From the NCBI GenBank assembly GCA_943373175.1, contig CALSBM010000065.1, positions 1-18,450 of the forward strand: a DNA stretch of 18,450 bases, given 5' to 3'. Position 1 is the first letter of the stretch; the number at the start of each line of letters is the position of its first letter. The notes under the pieces were generated by a model. That model ran no database searches and was not told the origin of the DNA. It saw only the letters and a program-made list of their open reading frames with translations. A program made the position numbers and the translations under genes. Source of the DNA: JAIXUI01 sp943373175 (GTDB taxonomy: Bacteria; Bacteroidota; Bacteroidia; UBA7662; JAIXUI01). This document shows, in pieces, positions 13,506 to 18,450 of the stretch.

Positions 13506-15563
13506 ATGCTACGAAGATTTTTAATGTTACTCAGCCTTGCCCCATCGATGGTATTGGCTCAGTCCGGAATGCTCAACGAAGAAATTCTCTGGAAAATGGG
13601 AATGGTTTCAGACCCTCGGTGTGCTTCGGACGGAAGCAAATTAGTTTACAATGTTCGCTTTTCAGACCTTAAACTCAACAAGGGTCAAAGTGAGTTGTTC
13701 GTCTTGGATTTTAAAACCGGCATTACCAACAAAGTAACCAATACTCCTACGGTTTCCGAGTCTCAGGCGCGTTGGCGACCGGATGGAAAGAAGATTGGAT
13801 ACCTTTCTTCTGAAAGTGGTAGTACCCAACTTTGGGAAATGAATCCCGATGGTAACGACAAGAAACGAGTTTCAGATATTGAAGGTGGAATCGACGGATT
13901 TGAGTATAGCCCAAGCCAAAATCATATTTTATACTACAAATCAGTCCGATTAGACCCCGGTACACAGGATTTATTTCCCGGACTTGAGTTGGCTACAGGA
14001 AAAATTTATGATCATCTCATGTACCGTCATTGGAATGCTTGGCATGATGGAACGTATCAGCATGTGTTTTTTTCAACCTACAAAGAAGGTGAGCTGGTAA
14101 AAGCTGGAAAAGATATCATGGAAGGCGAGAAGTTTGATTCTCCATTAAAACCTCATGGCGGAATTGATCAGATAACCTGGTCTCCTGACGGTAAATCCAT
14201 TGTTTATGTGTGCAAGAAGCTCAATGGAACTGCCTCTGCTACTTCTACCAATTCTGATTTGTATTGGTATCAACTGAGCGATGGTTCTACCCGAAACCTG
14301 ACAGAAGAAAACAAAGGATATGACACAGACCCACATTTCTCCCGCGACGGAAGCAAGTTGGTGTATAGCTCCATGGAGAGAGATGGATACGAAGCGGACC
14401 GAAATCGACTCATGTTGGTCGATTTGGTTACCATGAAAAAAACAGAGTTGACTTCCGGCTTTGACTACAATGCCTATGGAGCTGAATGGAGTTTAAATGG
14501 AAAGGAAGTCTATTTTAAAGTTGATTTCAAAGGCTGTGTTCAGGTTTTCGCTTATGTTTTTACTCCGAAAAAAGGAATAGACCCTATTCGTCAAGTTACC
14601 ATGGGCAGAAACAACTATTCCAACCTGATAGCGGCAAAAGATTCAAAAGGAGAAGCCTTGTATGCGCTCCGCCAAAGCATGGATCGTCCGAACGAGGTTT
14701 ATCGAATTGATGCTAAAACAGGCCAGATTGCGCCACTTTCTACCATTAACGACGGAGTTTACGACCGAGTCAAAATCGGTCGGGTTGAGAGTCGGGAAGT
14801 GAAGACAACCGATAACAAATCACTGCTAGCCTGGGTGATTTATCCTCCAGACTTCGACCCCAATAAAAAATACCCAACCCTACTTTACTGCCAAGGCGGC
14901 CCACAAAGTATGGTAGGACAAAGCTTTTCACTGCGCTGGAATTTCCAATTGATGGCGGCCAAAGGGTATGTTGTAATTGCCCCAAATCGACGGGGATTAC
15001 CTGGATTTGGCCAGGCCTGGAATGAACAAATCAGTGGCGACTGGGGCGGCCAGGCCATGCAGGATATGCTTTCTGCTATTGATGATATTTCGAAAGAGAG
15101 CTATGTAGATAAAAATAGGCTCGGTGCTGTTGGGGCCAGTTTTGGCGGCTACACGGTGTATTGGCTAATGGGGAATCACAACAAACGTTTCAAAACGTTT
15201 ATCGCTCATTGCGGCGTGTTTAACCTCGAAGCCATGTATGGCGCTACTGAAGAAATTTTCTTCTCCGATTTCGAAATGAAAGGTTCCTACTGGAATCAAC
15301 CTGAGCCTCCCTCCTACGCAAAATTTTCTCCTCACCAATTCATCAAAAACTGGGATACTCCCATTTTGGTGATTCACAATGAGAAAGATTTTCGAGTACC
15401 ACTTACTGAAGGATTGCAAGCATTTTCTGCCGCTCAACTGAAAGGTTTAAAAAGCCGATTCCTTTACTTTCCAGATGAAGGACATTGGGTTGTTAAACCT
15501 CAGAACTCGGTTTTATGGAATCGGGTGTTCTTCGACTGGTTAGGGCAAACGCTTAAACCATGA
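13506..15563 (+). CDS. S9 family peptidase, dipeptidyl peptidase V (DPP5)-like
   Basis: 685 residues, the same size as the Porphyromonas DPP5. Signal peptide 1-19 (MLRRFLMLLSLAPSMVLAQ), so it is periplasmic or outer-membrane facing. Residues about 35-420 form a beta-propeller with repeated W-x-P-D-G-K and S-x-D-G-S-K blade motifs (90-95, 225-230, 279-284). Residues about 430-685 are the alpha/beta-hydrolase domain: GGPQ (464-467), nucleophile S545 in GASFGGY, D628 in HNEKDFRVP and H660 in PDEGHW form the triad. The enzyme removes dipeptides (Ala/hydrophobic at P1 in known DPP5) from oligopeptides for uptake. No acidic double-Glu DPP4 motif is seen. A TTCG-capped terminator follows. Confidence 0.92.
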   Translation: MLRRFLMLLSLAPSMVLAQSGMLNEEILWKMGMVSDPRCASDGSKLVYNVRFSDLKLNKGQSELFVLDFKTGITNKVTNTPTVSESQARWRPDGKKIGYLSSESGSTQLWEMNPDGNDKKRVSDIEGGIDGFEYSPSQNHILYYKSVRLDPGTQDLFPGLELATGKIYDHLMYRHWNAWHDGTYQHVFFSTYKEGELVKAGKDIMEGEKFDSPLKPHGGIDQITWSPDGKSIVYVCKKLNGTASATSTNSDLYWYQLSDGSTRNLTEENKGYDTDPHFSRDGSKLVYSSMERDGYEADRNRLMLVDLVTMKKTELTSGFDYNAYGAEWSLNGKEVYFKVDFKGCVQVFAYVFTPKKGIDPIRQVTMGRNNYSNLIAAKDSKGEALYALRQSMDRPNEVYRIDAKTGQIAPLSTINDGVYDRVKIGRVESREVKTTDNKSLLAWVIYPPDFDPNKKYPTLLYCQGGPQSMVGQSFSLRWNFQLMAAKGYVVIAPNRRGLPGFGQAWNEQISGDWGGQAMQDMLSAIDDISKESYVDKNRLGAVGASFGGYTVYWLMGNHNKRFKTFIAHCGVFNLEAMYGATEEIFFSDFEMKGSYWNQPEPPSYAKFSPHQFIKNWDTPILVIHNEKDFRVPLTEGLQAFSAAQLKGLKSRFLYFPDEGHWVVKPQNSVLWNRVFFDWLGQTLKP

Positions 15564-15584
15564 AGCGAATTTTTTATTCAACTG

Positions 15585-15610
15585 TAAAGGCTGCTTTCGA
15601 GCAGCCTTTA
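15585..15610 (+). terminator. Intrinsic terminator of the DPP5 gene
   Basis: Perfect 11-base-pair stem TAAAGGCTGCT (15585-15595) and AGCAGCCTTTA (15600-15610) closed by a TTCG tetraloop. The downstream T tract is weak (TCATTTATTC). The remaining bases to 15696 hold an AT-rich stretch with no clear promoter. Confidence 0.85.
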
Positions 15611-15696
15611 TCATTTATTCTACAATATTTTGCTATAATTCATGCCTTAAAAAAAACAATAATCTACTTTTTTATCTAAAATGAGTAGCTTTAACT

Positions 15697-17235
15697 ATGA
15701 GAAATATTCGAAGTTGTTGGGTTGTGTGTGTTTTCTTCTCGTTTCTCATTTTTGGCATTTTGGGAGGTTCAGTAGGTTTAGCTCAAAGTGGAACTGCTGT
15801 TCAGGGAGTCCTGCGAGACAGCCAGTCTAGGTTAATGCGCTCTAAAAACCTCAACATCCGAATGGGTATTTTTTCCTCAATCACAGGAGGACAGCCTATT
15901 TACGATGAAATTCATCAAACCCAAACCTCACCAACAGGAACTTATGCCCTATCCTTAGGGAAAGGGATTGCCTTAAGTGGGCTGTTTAGCAATATTCAAT
16001 GGGCATCCAGCCCTTTATTTCTAGAAACTTCGCTTGACACTGGAAATGGAAATGTCTGGCAAATTCTAAGCAGACAGGAATTACTGGCAGTGCCAACTTC
16101 GCATTACTCGTATTTCAGTGAAAGAACGAAAGTACGGGAAGTCCTTCTCGACTCACTAACTCAGGTTTTAAGCCCACGTCAGGACAAGGGCGAACAAATT
16201 TTCAATATTTCCAGTGCTTCAACTTCAGTTCCTGCATTATGCCTAGGATTGTATTATTGGAGTGGTTTCAGATGGGTAAGAATATTGGATGAAAATGGCC
16301 CATGTAGCAGCTTTCAGACCTTTGCGCTAAAGTGTAACAGCAATTCTGTAAATGGAAGTCTTTTCGCCGGTCAGTCTCCAAGTGGCGTTTTTATTTCCCT
16401 TCCATACAAAAATGGAAATAGCACAACCATACAAAGCGCAACTTTTTCATCCTCTGGAGTTTCAGGATTGTCAGCAAGTTTAGCCACTACACAGTTAAAT
16501 GCTGATACAGGAACTTTGTATCTAAACATAAGTGGAAATACCGCAGGTTCGGGTTTAGCACAGTTCCGGGTTCAAATCAATTTTGAAACATGTGTTATAA
16601 ATGTTCCGGTACTCTCCCCGGGCAATGCGCATCAGGTGCAGGATGTTGAAGGAAATTTGTATGACACTGTCCATATTGGAAGCCAGATTTGGCTTAGAGA
16701 AAATCTCAGAACTGGCCGTTACCGCAACGGCGACAGTATTCCTTTCCTCTCTCAGCCAGCATTATGGAACGATGTCGGTATTGGTTATGCAGGGTTGTTT
16801 CAAAACAACCCCAGTTTTAAGCAACCATTTGGATTGCTTTATAACTTTTATGCTATTAAAGACACAAGAGGGGTATGTCCAGTAGGATATAAAGTTCCTT
16901 CTGATTCAGACTGGAATCAAATGCTATCCAACCTCGGGGCAAGTTCTACAACAGCCGGGAGTTTATTGAAAAAAATTGGTTCGGGGAGCTTGCCGGATTG
17001 GGTTTATCCGAATAACGACGCTAATAACCAAAGTGGATTCACTGCTTTTGCTGGTGGTTATAGAGGAATTAATGGATTAGACTACTTTGCCGGATTTAAT
17101 GGTTATTGGTGGAGTACAACTACAATTAATAGTCAAACTGCAACTTCAAGGATTCTTCAATACAATGCGAGTAACCTGAGTGCAGTAGGGAATAGCAAGT
17201 CTATGGGGCTTTCGGTAAGGTGTTTAAAAGAATGA
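15697..17235 (+). CDS. Secreted FISUMP-domain protein
   Basis: 512 residues. Signal peptide 1-30 (cleavage around GLAQ|SG). Residues about 33-135 match the N-terminal beta domain of many Bacteroidota surface proteins (VQGVLRDSQSRLM ... IRMGIFS ... LSGLFSNIQWASSPLFLE ... ELLAVPTSHYS). Residues about 206-305 are a beta-sandwich-like unit (NGSLFAGQSPSGVFISLPY ... GVSGLSASLATTQL ... GLAQFRVQINFETC) that often precedes FISUMP. Residues about 313-511 are a FISUMP domain (TIGR02145): VEGNLYDTVHIGSQIWLRENLRTGRYRNGD, GLLYNFYAIKDTRGVCPVGYKVPSDSDWNQML, SGFTAFAGGYR, NGYWWSTT and GLSVRCLKE. Function of the domain is not established; it is surface or matrix associated. The stop overlaps the next ATG by 4 bases, so the two proteins are co-translated. 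Confidence 0.88.
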   Translation: MRNIRSCWVVCVFFSFLIFGILGGSVGLAQSGTAVQGVLRDSQSRLMRSKNLNIRMGIFSSITGGQPIYDEIHQTQTSPTGTYALSLGKGIALSGLFSNIQWASSPLFLETSLDTGNGNVWQILSRQELLAVPTSHYSYFSERTKVREVLLDSLTQVLSPRQDKGEQIFNISSASTSVPALCLGLYYWSGFRWVRILDENGPCSSFQTFALKCNSNSVNGSLFAGQSPSGVFISLPYKNGNSTTIQSATFSSSGVSGLSASLATTQLNADTGTLYLNISGNTAGSGLAQFRVQINFETCVINVPVLSPGNAHQVQDVEGNLYDTVHIGSQIWLRENLRTGRYRNGDSIPFLSQPALWNDVGIGYAGLFQNNPSFKQPFGLLYNFYAIKDTRGVCPVGYKVPSDSDWNQMLSNLGASSTTAGSLLKKIGSGSLPDWVYPNNDANNQSGFTAFAGGYRGINGLDYFAGFNGYWWSTTTINSQTATSRILQYNASNLSAVGNSKSMGLSVRCLKE

Positions 17236-18450
17236 AAAGGCATTCGTTACTCTGCCTGATAACAGGAATTATCTTCATTCTGTTAACTCATGCAGCATTC
17301 GGGCAAACCCTCATTCGAAGCACCGTTAGCTCAGGCGGAGGAATTAGTTTCACTCAAGGAGGTTATAAGTACATTCAGTGCATTGGTGAGCCGGCCATTG
17401 GTGCGAATAGTCCATCGCTAAACGGAAGTGCTTTTGGATTTTTAAGTGGTGAAGGAATTGAAGAAGGTTGGATGGTTATGCAGCCAACTTTATGTAAAGG
17501 AGCTTCGCTGAAGCTGAAAAAGGTCTTTCTCGGGGATGAAATCAGCTATTTTAGGTGGATAGTCTTCAAAGACTCTATTGGTAATGGATTGATTGCCGAT
17601 AGCATTGTTTTATCTCAAGGCCAAGATACGCTCCATATTCAAGTACCCCTTTGGCTTCCAACTCCAATCTCAATCAGTGTACATAGTGATCTTGGTGAAG
17701 TCTTTTCGCAGCTTTTTTATCTTATCCCGCCGGACACCTTAGCTCAAAACGCTACTATTTGTGCAGGAAGTAGTTTCGTTTGGAACGGAGACACGCTTCG
17801 AAATTCCGGAACCTACCTCAAGAATAAATTTGACAGCTTAGGTTGCCTTCAAATACACCGCATAAGGCTTCAAACTTTACCCATAAAAAAAGACAGTATC
17901 CAAAGTGCTATTTGCGCACGAAGTGCATACTATTTCGGAGGTCGATGGCTGAATCAGACTGGTTATTATCTGGATACTCTAATGGGTGGAAGCGGTTGTG
18001 ATTCCATTGTTAGCCTGCGATTATCGGTAATAGAGCCGGTCTTTACCAGCTTACACGACAGTTTGTGCACACGAAGTGTTTACTTTTTCAATGGCCGATG
18101 GTTGAACCAAGGTGGCACTTATTTCGACACCCTAGTAGCCGCAAACGGGTGCGATTCCATCGTATCGTTAAGATTAGACTTTAAACCGCCGTTTTTAAGT
18201 CCGGTTCAAACCATTACCATTTGTCAAGGCGATAGTTTGTTCTTTCAGGGAGATTGGTTAAAAACACATGGACTTTACACCGATACTTTACTCAATATAG
18301 CGGGTTGCGATTCTGTCATCAGACTACAATTGATGGTTAATGTCCCTTGGAGCCAGCGCGATACTTTTTCACTGTGCTCAGGAGATAGTTTGTTTTGGCA
18401 AGGAAGGTTTATAAAACTGCCCGGAGATTACAGCAAAAGTTGGAATGGTT
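17232..18450 (+). CDS. Secreted Cys-repeat surface protein (51-residue repeats), 3' end outside the window
   Basis: The frame opens at the ATGA overlap (17232) and stays open to the window end; 406 residues are visible. Signal peptide 1-25 (MKRHSLLCLITGIIFILLTHA...FGQ). Residues about 26-90 are a typical N-terminal module of Bacteroidota surface proteins (RSTVSSGGGISFTQGGYKYIQCIGEPAIG). From residue 177 there are at least five tandem repeats, starting at Cys 177, 228, 279, 331 and 382. In the four complete repeats a second Cys lies exactly 28 residues later, in a GCDS-like motif. The consensus is C-x-G-x-S-(F/Y)-x-(F/W)-x-G-x-x-L-x-x-x-G-x-Y-x-D-T-L, then G-C-D-S-I-V-x-L-x-L. Such proteins usually end in a type IX secretion sorting or gliding-associated domain, which would lie downstream. 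Ligand unknown; a structural or adhesive role is inferred. Confidence 0.85.
   Translation, partial: MKRHSLLCLITGIIFILLTHAAFGQTLIRSTVSSGGGISFTQGGYKYIQCIGEPAIGANSPSLNGSAFGFLSGEGIEEGWMVMQPTLCKGASLKLKKVFLGDEISYFRWIVFKDSIGNGLIADSIVLSQGQDTLHIQVPLWLPTPISISVHSDLGEVFSQLFYLIPPDTLAQNATICAGSSFVWNGDTLRNSGTYLKNKFDSLGCLQIHRIRLQTLPIKKDSIQSAICARSAYYFGGRWLNQTGYYLDTLMGGSGCDSIVSLRLSVIEPVFTSLHDSLCTRSVYFFNGRWLNQGGTYFDTLVAANGCDSIVSLRLDFKPPFLSPVQTITICQGDSLFFQGDWLKTHGLYTDTLLNIAGCDSVIRLQLMVNVPWSQRDTFSLCSGDSLFWQGRFIKLPGDYSKSWNG
17760..18450 (+). repeat. Tandem 153-156 base coding repeats (five units, last incomplete)
   Basis: Unit starts, taken at the first Cys codon, are 17760, 17913, 18066, 18222 and 18375, spaced 153, 153, 156 and 153 bases. 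The second Cys codon in each full unit is 84 bases further on (17844, 17997, 18150, 18306). Units 2 and 3 are the most alike (26 of 39 aligned residues, including a shared GRWLNQ), suggesting duplication; units 1 and 5 are more divergent. Confidence 0.9.

Noticed and set aside
15628..15640. TTTTGCTATAAT-like element upstream of the FISUMP gene
   Set aside because: It resembles a classical -10 box, but this lineage uses TAnnTTTG and no partner element is at proper spacing; I would not call it a promoter.
1..18450. Search for defence systems, phage genes, CRISPR arrays, insertion sequences and tRNAs
   Set aside because: No transposase, integrase, nuclease or helicase gene, no short spaced direct repeats outside coding repeats, and no cloverleaf-like sequence was seen.

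Overview
The window reads as ordinary chromosome of a member of the Bacteroidota. The evidence is: moderately AT-rich DNA, upstream elements matching the Bacteroidota-type promoter (-33 TTTG, -7 TAnnTTTG) instead of TATAAT, no Shine-Dalgarno dependence, clade-typical forms of YebC, HMG-CoA lyase and ParC, DUF349 and FISUMP proteins, an ECF sigma / anti-sigma / outer-membrane barrel operon, and a Cys-repeat surface protein of the kind exported by type IX secretion. Genus cannot be fixed from the sequence. No tRNA, rRNA, CRISPR array, insertion sequence, prophage or integrase was found. Coding density is very high and no gene-free stretch exceeds 135 bases.

Layout. (1) 1-4354, plus strand: 3' end of a PLP-dependent cystathionine/cysteine synthase with a CBS pair, coupled by a 4-base overlap to a BtuF-like metal/cobalamin-binding protein without signal peptide. 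Next come a MuiA-family (DUF4140/DUF4139) envelope protein, coupled by a GTG 4-base overlap to a four-helix membrane protein (DUF6992-like), and a YceI-family periplasmic protein with its own promoter. A bidirectional terminator (about 4368-4406) closes the region. (2) 4420-6022, minus strand: YebC/PmpR and HMG-CoA lyase. (3) 6099-8575, plus strand: a five-repeat DUF349 protein with its own promoter and terminator, then a DUF393 (DCC) thiol-redox protein. (4) 8606-13418, minus strand: topoisomerase IV subunit A (parC) with a possibly leaderless promoter, preceded by an operon of ECF sigma factor, single-pass anti-sigma-like protein and outer-membrane beta-barrel. (5) 13506-18450, plus strand: a secreted S9 peptidase of DPP5 type with a UUCG-capped terminator, then a coupled pair of secreted proteins: a FISUMP-domain protein and a 51-residue Cys-repeat protein that runs off the window.

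How the genes fit together. Most of the window is housekeeping: sulfur amino acid metabolism, leucine/ketone-body catabolism, DNA topology and translation support. The rest concerns the envelope: the MuiA pair, YceI, the ECF-regulated barrel, the periplasmic peptidase and the surface pair at the right end. The least explained items are a perfect 8+8 inverted repeat in the sigma/DPP5 divergent region, an inverted repeat just downstream of the YceI promoter, the probable leaderless parC start, and the FISUMP/Cys-repeat surface pair. I saw no clear sign of a wholly new system.
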